Source: Pectinophora gossypiella (lineage: Eukaryota; Arthropoda; Insecta; Lepidoptera; Gelechiidae). From it: a DNA stretch of 64,000 bases. This document shows, in pieces, positions 35,854-49,152 of the stretch (its first letter is position 1; each line of letters begins with the position of its first letter). Location: positions 10,023,438 to 10,087,437 of the forward strand of contig NC_065415.1 in NCBI RefSeq assembly GCF_024362695.1, read 5' to 3'. Position numbers and translations under genes: made by a program. A model generated the notes under the pieces. It saw only the letters and a program-made list of their open reading frames with translations, ran no database searches and had not been told where the DNA came from.

Positions 35854-36010
35854 TGACGTCACAGGCCACGCGAGGTTCCAAATCCAAAATGCTGGGCTGT
35901 CAAAAATGGCGGCGGCGGCGGACAGCCAAGTTGCCTGTGCCTGTCAATCAGTTGGTAAATTACACGGCAGGCTTGTTACCAGAGGTGACGTTGTCGACAA
36001 AACCGCGAAG
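35854..36010 (+). promoter_or_regulatory. CRE palindrome upstream of a possible first exon
   Basis: TGACGTCA at 35854-35861 is a perfect cyclic-AMP response-type palindrome for bZIP factors. About 45 bases on, ATGGCGGCGGCGGCGGACAG begins an open frame (35906 on) coding MAAAADSQ. Donor-like sites follow at AGAG/GTGACG (about 35983) and GAAG/GTAAAC (36010/36011). The stretch is CpG-rich compared with its AT-rich flanks. Together this could be a promoter with a short first coding exon. I cannot find a second exon, and the protein start is low in information. Confidence 0.25.
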
Positions 36011-39000
36011 GTAAACAGTCGGTAATTCTACAGATTGGAGTTATTTAACTTGCAAAATTTGTTCAGCACTCTCTGCTTGAAGATAGGTATATAATTCGGT
36101 GAGTCGGGATCTTTCGGCGGTTGGCTCTCGGTGGTCACTGTTGCTACGTTTTAGTTTATATTATTTATTTAACTATACATTTCTTTTTGGAATTTTAACA
36201 GTTAATAAATCAATAAAACCTAAATTTTGGAATCTGTATATTGCACTTTTAAATTTCGATGTCGCCTTCCATTATTTTATAAAATTCTAATGTTATTAAG
36301 TAAGTACTTACTTACCTACTACATGTTTTAACAATTCAACATATAAGTCTTACAGTATCATTATTATATTTACTTTCTATAAAATCGGCATTTGCCCGAG
36401 ATGAGTATCAGGATATTTCTACATCTATAAAGTTCTAAGTGATTCTGAAACAAACTGGTCTTTTATTCACCCTAAATCGCCGGTGGCGGATTTTACGCGG
36501 TTTAGCGAGATCGCGGCGATATCGCAACTGTTAATTGGGTAATAGCATACGCTGCGATAGGAAACATCGATTGCGGATAATCGCTTTCTGTCTGCCCTAT
36601 TTGATTACGAGTGGTGCATAAACAAATACAGGGAAAGTTTATGGACATACTGCCTATAGGCACCAGACACTTGTGTTGTGATTGGTGATAAGATGGTTTC
36701 GACGACGACTAGAATAATCACTTATATGTTACGAAAACCTTATTTGATGAGACACGCACACCTGATCTAGTATGTCTTCTCGCGCTTTAATTTCCAGCAA
36801 AAGAGATTAGGCCTTTGTCTTACGAAAGGTTTTAAGTAGTAAATGTTAGGTATGTACTTATGTACTTTATATAACGATATATTACTTTATTCCTAAAAGG
36901 ACTCATCGTCCTTTATAGATGATCGTTAGCTTGATCCTAAAGACGTGATAAAAATTAAAAAGCGTAAATAAAGAGAGTGAAGCTTAAAATGTTATTGTTT
37001 AAATAATATTTAATGCAATAACACAATTCATCACATTGTAGCTGTAATAAAATGTTGCAATTATTTCAATAAGACCCTACCCAACGAAATGTCAATAAAA
37101 TCTCAAATAGACTGTGAGAAGCTATTAAGAGTCATTCCGAGCAAGTAATTAATTTCGCAACAGCGCCGTCTCACGAGTTCCGATTGGGAAATGTTCGGGA
37201 TATAAAATGGACCGCGACTTATTGCAAAAGCATTTATGCAAAATTCGTGATAGCTTGTGACACAGTGATAAAATATAGTTTTCTAACGATATTATTCACA
37301 GGCACAGGGTATGTTGTCGCTAAAGGATATAATATTCGAGATAATTATCCTTCACAGGGGGTGCTCTCCATCGTAAATTTTTAAGGTTTACTGCGCGAAT
37401 ACTTAAATCGACGCATAAAATTGTGTCGGACGAAATGCGACCGTCTGATTTAATTAGATTCGACCGCTATGTCATCAGTTGAGGTCATTCTTCCTTCCCA
37501 TCTACTTGAGCTTCTTACCACTCGTTTGGTTAAAACTACCCGCAAATGATTTTTACCGAGATTAAGCTCGACACATTTTATAGGTCATCGCGAAAGATTT
37601 ATTTTATAGTGATTTGTATCATCTGCTCAGATTAAAAGAAATTCGGCCATTAAAATCAAACTCGGTTTATAATCCATTGCATGCAGTTTTATATCGTCGC
37701 GTTTGTGGTCGGGTCCGGCCGACTTGGGATAGCAGGGAATTAAACCCTTTTAATCTAATGTATTTTACGACTAACAAAACCTGTGATACAAAATTGGCAA
37801 TTTTATTAAATTTTTACCATTTATATGCAAATTTAGAAGATTTTTTATTTCGTTCCAATCTTGACTCTCGGGGCAGTCACCAAATGTTGGAGGATCAAAA
37901 TAAATATTTCATTACAAAGAGTTATATTTACATGTGTGGCCCGTTAAGTGCGCGTTACGACCGCGAGCACTTCCCTCGATGTTGTTATTGCTCGCCCCTT
38001 GGGAGCCACTCGACGGTAAGAGCGCGAAACCGAACATCAAAGGCCGTATAAACGCACTTCATTCCATAAAGTTGCATAACAGAGGCGTCAGTGGTAACGC
38101 GACCACTACAATTAGGACTTTGAGTTTTCTATCAACCCTTCTACCGTGCGAATAAACGACAGGTCGAGTAAGAGTGGTGGTTCACATGACCGCCGCAGCC
38201 GCACGCGGTATCGACGCGCTTCCCATCTAAATGGAGAGCGGCTCACGAACTACCCGCAGCTATTGTAAACAAGCAACGTTCTCTATTCAAACTATCGTTA
38301 CGCCCTCTATTCGCCGTTTCGTGCCGTATTGACGATCCGGAAAAAGGTCTTACCGTTTGCCCGGCCGGTCGGTGAGAAACCTTTTATCGACAGACACAGA
38401 TTTTCATGAGTGGTTTTGATGTTACGACTATATCGGGTCTGTCGTTTACACCGCTGTAGTATAAACTTCGTAATAAGTGAATACTTGTATGTTTCTTATC
38501 AGACAATGCATAATTGCTTTAAATCTAATGAAGAGTGTTAGTCCTATTTAGTAAACAATAACACAGGTTTGTGTTTCGTTAGAGTAAACATAGTGGCTCG
38601 AAAACGAGTAATTTGTCCTTACAGTAAGTTAAACTGCAGTAAAGTTTCCAATAGAATAGAAAGCGGGAGTTTTAAATTAAACACAATGAAACTGCAACAT
38701 GGGTAAACGAGAGCGTTTGCCGCAATGAATTGTGACTAAAAGCTTTGTTCATTGCGGAAATTTAATAAACCGAGTCACTATCTGGAAACTCCAAATTGGA
38801 AATAAAACTATGTGTTACAAAAATCTGTAAATTTATGATACGTTTCTAAAAGTCATTTTCATTTTGGAGTATCATGAAAGGAACGTCGCTGTGTCTGACA
38901 AGAGATAACCCTTTCTGTGACAATAATGAGACACACGACGCGACGCGAGGCGACGATGCGGTACGTCTAGCTTTTTAGTTTTAGTTGGAAATGTATTGGA

Positions 39001-39210
39001 GGAAATCTTACAATTTACAGACATGATCTTTAGTAAACACCTCGGCGAAAAGGATAAAATATCTGTTGCAGAACATAATATTTTGTATAATGATTGCATT
39101 ATGCAACAAGGTATTCGTTTACTACAAAAAATATAACATGTACTTTCTCGCACTTATAACGTACGTAACCAAATTTAGTTCCCTATTTGCATTTAAAAAT
39201 CGTATCGTTT
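36011..39210. other. Repeat-poor non-coding DNA
   Basis: No gene supported. A 145-codon + strand frame (37614-38051) lacks any recognisable motif and is within chance expectation for the window. A GC-rich patch lies at about 38170-38380. Confidence 0.45.
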
Positions 39211-39216
39211 GAGAGT

Positions 39217-39290
39217 TGCCGGCACGAACCGGCAGATTTATATGCAGTATCGCGGGGCACGAAGCGGCTATCGACGCGTGGATCCACGCG
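39217..39290. repeat. Two adjacent short palindromes in a CG-rich patch
   Basis: TGCCGG and CCGGCA (39217-39222 and 39229-39234) form an inverted repeat around CACGAA. Forty bases later CGCGTGGATCCACGCG (39275-39290) is a perfect 16-bp palindrome. The patch is CG-rich in AT-rich surroundings. Function unknown. Confidence 0.6.
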
Positions 39291-42200
39291 CGACTGAGGC
39301 GTGCCCTCGCTGTAAGAATTCGCGCATTTTTACAGCATAATAAAAATCGTAAATAATGCCAAGTGAGTCGGACGGAGTCGGGTCACGATGTGCCCCAGGC
39401 CGCGTGCCGTCATCGCGACTTGTGAATTTACGAGGGCCGCAAGTTTCTCCCTCGACGTATCATGCCAACGCTGATTTGAACGAAATTAGCTCGAACTTGT
39501 TTATTCAGATTGCAAATAATAAATCAAGCGTTGACTAAGTATGGATATGACCATTCTCTAGCTGCACTGGAAGCTGTGATTTTTTATCCAAATTCTAACA
39601 CTATATTTTTTTAGAGTATTTGGTTTTTCTTTGTAACTTACGAAGGCTAGTTGCCGCAAATGAAGGTCAACAATTAAAGCACCGGTTTTATAAGTGAGCA
39701 ATTTCCTTCGATTCAGAGCACACGTCCGAGCAATTTGAGCGAAGGTCCAGTATATTATCACCGCCCTGAAGGCTCATTGGCTCTGTGATGGGTACGGAAG
39801 CGGCGGGAAAAAATCACCTCTAAATTGCAGTTACGAGACACGAAAGGCGCGACTGTCCGACACACCGCATCGTGCGCCGCAGTTGAGAAATAATTCGCAT
39901 TTACTGAACAATTTCCTCGGCGTTTAACTTTTTCTGATTAATTAATTGAAACAGATACCTACATGTCCATTTGTACCACAGTTTTATAAAATATTTAGTA
40001 ATTAAGTGCATTTAATAATATTAATGCAAAAATGTGTGTTTCTATTAGTTAAATATGAAAATCAAATTATGACTTTATGATAAATTTATAATAAAAATAT
40101 TGGTTTGACTTTTATGTGAATAAATAAATTACGTAATTTATTTGCTTGTTTACTTTTAAAGCTTCCAACAAAAAAGGAAATTTAGCAATAAAGGTTTTAC
40201 GACCATTGAAAAAGATTCAGCTTTGTTAAACTTAAAATGAGAAAATCTAAGTGACGAAATAACAAGCCATCAAGGAATGACACGATAAAGATAACGATGG
40301 TTGCGACGAGGCATAAAAATATAACACGACTAATTATCTAATAAGAAATCAATAAACCATGTTATTGGTTTATTGTGCGTGAATAATACACACTCACGTC
40401 CTGTGCTTTAGAAAGCACTGTGACACCACATGTCAGTTAAACTAAGTCCGGAGGTTTAAGGGTGGTGAAAGCTAGAAACTTTGTCGGTTAGATACCGCAA
40501 GCACATCCACCAACAATTCCGTTTGAAATCTATTGCGAATTATTTAACGTAAAACTAAAATGTTCAACATTTACTTTCAAATAGCAAGTGAATACAGTAA
40601 TAACTACGAAGCTGTGGTTTAATTCAAAGGCAATAGAGCGAACCAACTTAATTTTCAGGCTCACCGCAGTTTCCTTTGTATGTAACCTCGGTGGATTAAC
40701 GAACTTCAGGTTCAGTTAAACGTTAAGTTGAGTCCACGCGGTGAGGTGCTGGTGTACCTTGTGGTCGTAATCATGACACATTGTTGTTTTAAACTGCTTT
40801 TGGTCGAGTGTATTTGAAGAGATTTTAAATGAGGTGGCTTCCATTGGGTTCCAAAATTATAAAATGTTCCATGTAAGTTATAAGTCGATTTCTGGCAACT
40901 TGTGGCCAATAGATTACGTTTCTATGTTTCATTTATGTACATAGCAGGACAGCTTGTCTGGATCAGAGCTAGCCAAGGCAACTGCACGTCTCGATGCTCT
41001 GTACGGCGCTCGTGACCCCTTTAATCCTGATTAATGGCACGGGCTTTGTCTGTCGAATCTCTGTTTTTTTAAGTGACAATCCCCGTTTTTGAATTTTCAA
41101 ATACACGATAGGCCACTTAGCGTCCCGTGTCGCAGTCCGATCGTAACTTAGCACCGTTCGATACGGCTGCCATATTGGATCGTTCGTTTTTCGGTGCAAT
41201 TTACTGCGCGCCGCCGCCGGGGGCCTACCGACAACGTCCGCCTGAAAAGATGCTCACCGATTTATTTACCACCGATTGCATACAGGAGCGTGCCCACTGT
41301 GTCCGATATTTATGTTACTCACGGCCTGTCCAGCCGAATTGCCAACAATAACCGAATATATTTAAAGACACGCCTTTTGATGTCACAAAGAATATCCCAT
41401 ATTTTTATACTGCCTTATAAACCGCTCTGATCACATGCATGTCCAATTTATTCGCAAGCAGTGTTGTAATATATCAAATAATCAAGGGAGCAGAAATAAA
41501 CGCAGAGTCGATTATTGCAGTAGCAGGAATGATATCAGTATGAGCCGCGGTCCGTCTGTAACCATTAGCTTTTTATCGCATCTTGTCACCTCCCGACCGG
41601 CCATAAAACCTCTGATAACTGTTCCACTAATAAATAGAAGTCAAACGATTTCAGTTATAATTTAAATTAATTGAAAAAGAAAATGTTCACCCCGATAACG
41701 TTCGCATTCGACGGCCTTAATGTTCCCTTCAGACCGGTTCCTGTATTCTTTCTGGACATGTTATTACTGTATGCTTAAGTTATTTAAGGTAATTGAGTAG
41801 ATAAGAACTGTATCTCGTAACGATACTGTTCAATAAATCGTTATTGGAATGTTTAGTCATTTGTAACGTTAATTCAAAAGCCATGTCGCGGTCTTGTAGA
41901 AGTCAATTGTGTTTTTAAGTTTTTCACTGAGAAAATGCACTCTTTGTTTTCACAGAGAAAAGTTTCAGCCTTTAGGAGTGTTCAGATTCCGAGATTAGTT
42001 CACTTTGTAGTCGGGTTGTAGAGCAGGAAGTTTTTTCTCTGCGATAATTGAATTTTCTTGCACAGCACAGCCTCTGCTTCCATTCACAGAGGACGGAACT
42101 CACTATTGTTTAATTCTCTTTGTTATACTAACTTATTGTTTTTGCGTAATGGGTATTATTATTGTCATACGTTTTAATGATACATTTTCATTTCATTGCT

Positions 42201-45200
42201 TGAATTTTTGTTAAGAGTAACTCATACAGGTACACTTTTTCGATCTTTTCTAGTTTTATTTCAAACAACTGCTTTTGTCCGTCTTGGAATTGTTTCGGAC
42301 GACGTCCAGATTGTCAAAGGGTTGGATAGATTCTGTAGTTCAAAAAGCCTTTGGCAGTTTGTTTCGCAGTTTAACATTGTTTTCTTTTCGATCACGGTAA
42401 AGTGAACATCTGCTATAGGCGTTATCTCGCAAGCCGTACGACTTGCAACCTTTGTAAATCTTCAGTCTACGGAATCGATATGCCTTACAAAGTTACCCAC
42501 AAGTTTTAATATTGCCTTACATGATGTTGTCGTAATCAGTTTAGTGCTTTAGAAATTCTAATTTTATCTATGGAAATTCTATCTCGCTTACTGTGTAACT
42601 GCTACAATTTATTCATTTAGTCAATTAGTTTCACTGATACACAATGTTTATATTAAAATAATAATGATAAGGAGTAATTAATTTCGATAAGTTTAATTAA
42701 ACGCGGCATTATTAATTCTCGTATATTTCGCAATGGTGATTCCTAGTCAATAAATAACGAAATGTTGCAAATTTTGTATACAATTTATTAAACCAGAAGA
42801 AGTGTTTGAGTATCACTTTCCAGTAGGTAACATAACTCCACCAGCTATTTGATCAGCCTCCCTTTAGCTGCGAATTCGTCCGTGTATCTCACCGGTTCCC
42901 AATTACTCTTCGGAATCGTTGTCCACTGTAATTGGATTGGGTTCGCAACCGGACTTGTTGGCATTTTAATTGTGCTATTGTGACGACAGACACCGTCTCC
43001 TGCCGTCGACACCAACCATAGACAAACCACTTTTTATCTCACACTCCACCCGCTAATTTATTAATGGTCGTTTAACTTCGTTTTAAAGAGATATGTATTG
43101 ACAATAATAATTGCTTATTAAAATATAAAGGGCTTAGCGTTTTTTTCTAGCAAAGCTGTAACATTAATATTTATTTGTATTTATTCAAAATATAAATCCA
43201 TTTGTATCTAATATGTATTTTAGTAGTGACAATTGAAACGAATTTAAAGTCGAAACATGAAATACAACAGCCTGGTTTCCCACGGCTTTAAAAAGAGATA
43301 AAATAATCAAAGTCATGTGAGGAAATATCTCAGTCGCTGCTGAAGCGTCAAATATTCCATCAAAGGATAAAAGTCGAGGTGTTTTAGGAAACCGAGACAT
43401 TAATGGAATGACTGACGCGTATTGTCGAACATCATTCGGAGAATCCTGGCGGGTAACGAAATGTAAAGAATCTCTGCTAAGTCCGATTCAGAGTAAGTTC
43501 CTAATTATGAGAGTCCCTCACAGTGTAAAACTGTTGATCCTCCGAGAACAATTTATTTGAGTAAAGAAAAACTTAAGAAACAGGAAGAGTGAACAACAAA
43601 CAGGAAGTAAATGGGATTCTTGACTTTAAGCCCTCATTTACTGGGACTTCACGTACACGGGCTTTGTAGAGCATCCTGTGAAAATACAATCAGTGGTTAC
43701 AAGGGAACACACTCTATGTGTATGTGTGCACTGCGACATATTTTTGTTTGAGAAACCAGTAATATTTATTATCCAGCTACATAGACCCTTGTAATTTATA
43801 AAATGTTAATTTGTAACTACCTCGGATTGAAACACGAAGATGAATCCTTACTACTTTTTGTTATGTTTTCGTGTTAGTCGCATTATTCACTACAAAACCG
43901 TTGTCGGCGCGACGCGACATCGGAATATTTTATACAAATTTTAGAAACAAGAACAAGTCCCGAGTGACAGGTACACTTATTCGCTTTGCTTATTTTGTTT
44001 AGTAAAGTTTTATCTGATACCAATCGTGGAGGCGTGGTGTGTAGTAGAAATGAATAAAATATACATTTCTGCGTTCGGCGCGGCTGCTCGCGCTCGAATG
44101 AGAAGTTTGGATGCCGCTTTAATGGAGTTTTGAAGTTCGCCATTCGTTTCTATTATGACCACGGAATTGTTTGTTGTCGTTGATTTAAATTTCACGCTCT
44201 AGTTACCGGCTATCAAATCTTATTTGCCAATTTATCTGCATGTTCAAAGACGGACTTTCTTTATGTTCTCTCGTTTTGTTTTCTTGTTCAACGATTACCG
44301 TTCTAATTGGCGTTTTAGATTTTGATAGGATAATTTATTCTGTTGTTCTCTATGTAAACAGACGTTTTCTGTGAATATTATTGTCGGACAAAACTGGATT
44401 AATTCGATAAACGTTCTGTCTCAGTCTAATATGCAAACTTTACCTGCAGCATTTCGTTCAAAAAATATCTTGCAGTTTTAGATGGATCGTTAAAAAATTC
44501 ACTTTAGTCACATTGGTCGAATTCGCCTCGTCGTCGGTCATCTTTGTCCTTTGTTCTATTTTATTTGGTCGAATTTTTCGCGGCCCGAAGTCACTTTTCA
44601 AATTGAATTCTTTCCTTGTATTCTAAGAAGAGGTATCGCATGCTTCGCCTTTGTATCACTTTTTGTGCTATCAATAGTTTGTTGTGATTCCGACATTATT
44701 TATGACATCTGACTTAACTTACTAAAAATATAGTGCATAAATATTAATTACACAAGTCTTGAATATCACTTTTTCACCCTGAATTATTTGATACCCTGAT
44801 TTAATTCTTAATACCTCCCTACTATTATACAGAACGACCAGATCAACACAATTACTGATTATATTTCAATAAAGGTAACATTCTACAATAGCCTTAATGT
44901 GTGGTAAGAATTAGATCTATCAAAGTTCGTAAACTAATGTTGTGATGTTCTTTAGCATTCTTAGCAATGTATCAGTCGATATTAGGTCGATCGATTCTTT
45001 TCTATCTAACACTACTTACGTTGAGGCATAATGATACACTTTTTTATAATTCTGACGGTTTTCAAAGGTTAAAATAGTTGGTGATTCACTGAGATTGCAC
45101 TTACCTATTTCTCCTGATCTTTGTTTAGAAATGAAATGCTTTAAATATCGATGACATTTCCAATAATAGTCGTGTTTATTTTTTTCTCAGCAAATAACTA

Positions 45201-47857
45201 GTTGGTAATAAATAGTATTACCAAAGTTATCAGCGACCGCTTATTGGCATATTAAGATCCGCTGTTTTCTAAATAATAGAGGTAACTGACATAAATCACC
45301 GAGTGCCTCCGGTGTTAGACGGCTCCGCCCTCTGAGACTCTGTTTATCAAGGAAGTATTGGCCGTAATAAACGTATTTAGCCGCCACAAAGCGTTAAACT
45401 ATACACCTTCCCTACCAAGAAACTGGTTCACGTCGTGATTATTTCGCAAAATCATTTGAATAATACAGGTAAAATTGTTCAGTGACTACCAGCAACCCAC
45501 GTCGCCAATCAACTTGTTGTGATCTAGTTATATGAAAACTTTATAAAACAAATAAATATGTACGCATTTTTCGCTCGCGTACTGCCCAAAAGTATTCCAT
45601 CAAATAATTCGGTTATCGCAACTACTCAACCATGAAGTTACTTCCCGACGTGAAAATAGCAAAAACTTTGGCTTAGAAAGTTGCTCAAATGGCTCTGCAG
45701 GGAAATTAGTTTATCAAATTACTTTGTGGCGAAAATTTCTAGACAATAGGTAACAACTAACTAACAAAACAACACTTGCAAAGATTGTCTTTAGAAAGTG
45801 AATACTGTATCGGTAACAGTCAACTCTCACGGTGTTTTTTGTGGTTAGCCAATTTAGAGTCGAGAGAATATTATTACTGAGTTATTACCTACATGGTGTT
45901 CAAATTACAATGACACTGTATTCATACAAACATCATTATGTGTAATCGCAATGACACTAATCGTCCCATTCTTTTTAATGCTACACGCCGTACATTGATT
46001 TTTTATTCCGTCCACGACAATGTACACCGTTAGGTGTAATTTCGTAGCTTCTTGTCTCATTACTCAAAGAATGCGTCTATGCAATTACAAGTTAATGTTT
46101 AAGCTTTTCTTGCGTGCTCAGTCGCATTAAGGAAATAGCGCGTGACGTTAAATTGGCGCATAAATTTTGAGAAGCCCCAAAGAAGGAATCTTACGACTAG
46201 ATAGAACATTGATATATATGACCTGCTGAAAATGTTCACGATCACTTCAAAGATATTTCTCATTTTATTCTAGCTTTCTCACATCAAGTTTGTAGTGAAA
46301 ATGGCTTAATGTATTTGTCAGTTTCACTGGCATCAACGTTAGAATTTGCGAGCCACTTATCTTGTCAATTAAATTATTTATAGGCACTTCAAAAACTACC
46401 AAGAACGACGATTCATTTGTTGCGACAAATAAGTCTAACGATCGCCATGGCAGCATCTAGAGCGGCAATCAACTAGCTTGTCGCGTATCGATGGATAGTT
46501 CGATTGAACTTCTGAAAAAGGCGAAAGAAGTTTCGCGCCGCCAAAGCGAGTGAGCCGAGTAGGCACGTATTCCATAAAAGTACATCGGGCGTTCAATTAA
46601 TTTAATCAAGTGTATTGATTAAATGTCAGGTACCCAATTAAATTATCGGCGTCGGATCGGGGATGCGGTGCGCGCCGCGAGCGCATTCTGAGGCAAGGCT
46701 TGCTCCCTCCGGCGGCGGTTCTCTTCGCGCGATGCCCGTGTCGCATTTCATTTCGGTTTCAGAACCAACATCCAACTCTGTAAGCAACTTACGGAGATAC
46801 GTAGCTCATGGACAGTTCCAAACATACTCAGTAGTATAGTCGAAAACTTTCATTGTCTACTGACGCTAAGGAAACGTAACAAAATTAAGACATAATCACT
46901 CTTATAATGTCAATATTTTGAAATTATGTATGTAGCATCTCATATTGAATAAACACGTTTTAGTATGCCAGCTCACCCTTAAGACTTCTTTAAATAACAT
47001 AGGTGTTCCAATTTTTATGCAAGGCACGTATCGACGTGATGATGGTTCTCAATATTTTACTTTTACGGTGTTTTGTTATTTTCAAGCTGATTTGAACCTA
47101 TACTTAGCTATCCTTTATTTTACTTCTCTTTTGGTCTCAGAAGTATAAAAAGCAGGTTTACTTGACAGATTCAATAAGCAACACGATGTCATTGTCTGGT
47201 TTAATTCAGACTTCAACGTTCTTTTCAACGTTTGCCCTCGAGACGAACATGTAATTTTCGTTTTTTTTTTGTTGTAAGGAACTTTGGATCGTCATTTAAA
47301 TGGGGGTAAATTACTTTTGCGTGGTAAATAAGGGCTGGTAACACTACAATTACGAAAAATAGTAGCAATCGATACAGGCAGGAAGGATCACTCACGATTC
47401 CCCATACTGTTTGTTTACGAGTGACAGCTAAATTGCTCCTCTATGCAAAGGAACATGCGTGAAGATAACCGGGAAGTGACCTTCGACCTCGAACAGTTAT
47501 GTCCCTGTTAGGTAAACGCCCGATTAGGCAAACGAGTTCCCGATATTACTAGACGTACGCGATTCTTATCGACTAACCACATTTTGAAGAACATACGGGG
47601 TTTTCTGTTTGAACATTAGAAAGTTTAGAACAAGTTTTTTTTAATTATAGAAACATATCATCTCATTGTTAATCCTTTAGACCAAATATTCTTCTTTGAC
47701 TTGATAACTTAATAGACACGTCCTAGTTTTTTTACCAAAACACCTATCACCTATCTTCGACTACATAAATTACTTATCTATATGGTCCTTCTCCTTTGCA
47801 GCAGATTAGGTGTCGTTTTTTGAAATTGGAAACATTTTTCCAAGTTGACTAACATAA
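39291..47857. other. Repeat-poor non-coding DNA, about 8.5 kb
   Basis: No gene, RNA or transposon supported. A hairpin with 10-bp arms CAATAAACCA/TGGTTTATTG and a six-base loop lies at 40350-40375. CG-rich patches occur near 41190-41250 and 46640-46740. All open frames are below about 90 codons. Confidence 0.45.
47855..47857. repeat. TAA target-site duplication (left)
   Basis: TAA precedes the left terminal repeat and TAA at 49150-49152 follows the right one. Confidence 0.6.
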
Positions 47858-49149
47858 CACTGGACAACAAAATTGCAATTTTTGCCTGATGATTGACTTT
47901 TGATGCATGATGTTTGTTAATTTGATGTCGCTGATTCTAAATATACCCTCATTTTTTTTGTAACAGCTCTTGTTTACGATTTATAGCATTCACTCAAAAT
48001 TCGCTAAGTTTCAGTCTTAATTTGCACACAATAAAAAAAATATTAATATTTTAATACAATTTGAAATGGCATCATCAAGTCGAGTGTGATTAAATGATCC
48101 AAATCATTTTTGCTTTATTTGCGGAGAGTATTATGTTTAAAGAATACCGTTTAAATGTGACAGCGTTCGTTAATGAGGCTTAGAAAAATTACTTCGGACA
48201 CCCTATGAATTAAAAAAAAAGCCTTGGATTCCGCAAAAGGTATGTAAAACGTGCGTTGAGTTTATACGTTTGTGGACAAATAAGAAAAGAAACAGATTTA
48301 GGTACGAAAGTGCTATAATCTGGGACAAACCCGTAAACCACTTGGACGACTGCTATTTTTGTTTGGTGAACATAACTGGCATTAACCGAAAAATCATAAA
48401 AAATGGGAATATCCATGTATTCGGACGGCGTGTAGACGTATCTTGAGCCCTAAGATGCCACCTGAACCTCAAGCTGATGCTTCACCACAGGAGCCAATGG
48501 ATTTTGAGGCGAAATCGAGTGCAGAGAAGATAAAACCAGGCAATTTTGATCGGTCTCAGATAAGATCATTAATAAATGACTCAAATTTTACGGATATTAT
48601 GACAGAAAATGAGAAAAACGCATGAAATGAGTTTGTTTGGGTTGTCCAAAATTTTTTAGGAAACAAGAAAAGTTCAGATTACTCTCAACATATTGAACAA
48701 TTAATGACTAACTTTCAAAGGCTTGGATGTAAGATGAGCATCAAGTTACACTTTCTTCACAACCACCTGGACTATTTTCCTGCCAATCTTGGGGATCTAA
48801 GTGAAGAACAGGGCGAACGATTCCACCAGGACCTTCGTACGATGGAGGAACGCTATCAAGGCTACTGAAACGCGCACATGATGGCTGACTATTGTTGGAG
48901 CATCCAGAACGCCTCTCTGGCTTCATCTTCAGCAAGGAAGTCCAAAAAATTAAAGTTTTTTCAAATTAATTACGAAATAAAGTAGGATCATCTTTAAAAT
49001 ATTGTGTTTTATTGTTAAAGGACCCATATGCCATATTTTTTTAACTAGAGCTGATAGAGAAATTTTAGTCACAGATTTTAAATTGTCTTTAAAAATTGAC
49101 TTTATATCATGTATCGGAACCCAATCATCAGAAATGCTGTTGTGCAGTG
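47858..49149 (+). mobile_element. DNA transposon with CACTG terminal inverted repeats, degenerate
   Basis: The left end CACTGGACAACAAAATTGC and the inverse of the right end CACTGCACAACAGCATTTC agree at 15 of 19 bases. Further in, TGATGATTG begins a second complementary block on both sides (47887-47913 and 49104-49130), 21 of 27 positions agreeing. A 3-bp TAA flanks both ends. The element is 1292 bp and encloses a decayed protein gene. CACT-type ends with short target duplications are known in the CMC (CACTA/Mirage/Chapaev) superfamily, but the CACTG start and the encoded protein leave the superfamily open. The internal deletion and stops make it non-autonomous. Confidence 0.8.
48066..48985 (+). 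pseudogene. Transposon-borne arthropod repeat protein, internally deleted and degenerate
   Basis: From ATG 48066, one frame reads to 48443 with in-frame stops at codons 8, 25, 36, 37 and 127. It has Cys pairs CFIC (codons 16-19), CKTC (60-63) and CYFC (96-99), typical of a zinc-binding N-terminus. After a frame change near 48444 the frame of 48443 continues to TAG 48983-48985 and carries the C-terminal blocks IRSLINDSNF, KLHFLHNHLDYFPANLGDLS, EEQGERFHQDLRTMEERYQG and MMADYCWS. I recognise this as a family of uncharacterised proteins repeated in many arthropod genomes ('...HFLHSHLDFFPENLG..S.E.GERFHQD...'). The long middle part of the family is missing. Stops at 48623-48625 and 48866-48868 stand where family members have Trp, as TGG-to-TGA changes. 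Whether the intact protein is a transposase is inference from its position between the inverted repeats. Confidence 0.85.
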
Positions 49150-49152
49150 TAA

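Noticed and set aside
37614..38051. 145-codon + strand open frame as a gene
   Set aside because: No domain, no codon bias I can see, and the length is within chance for a window of this size.
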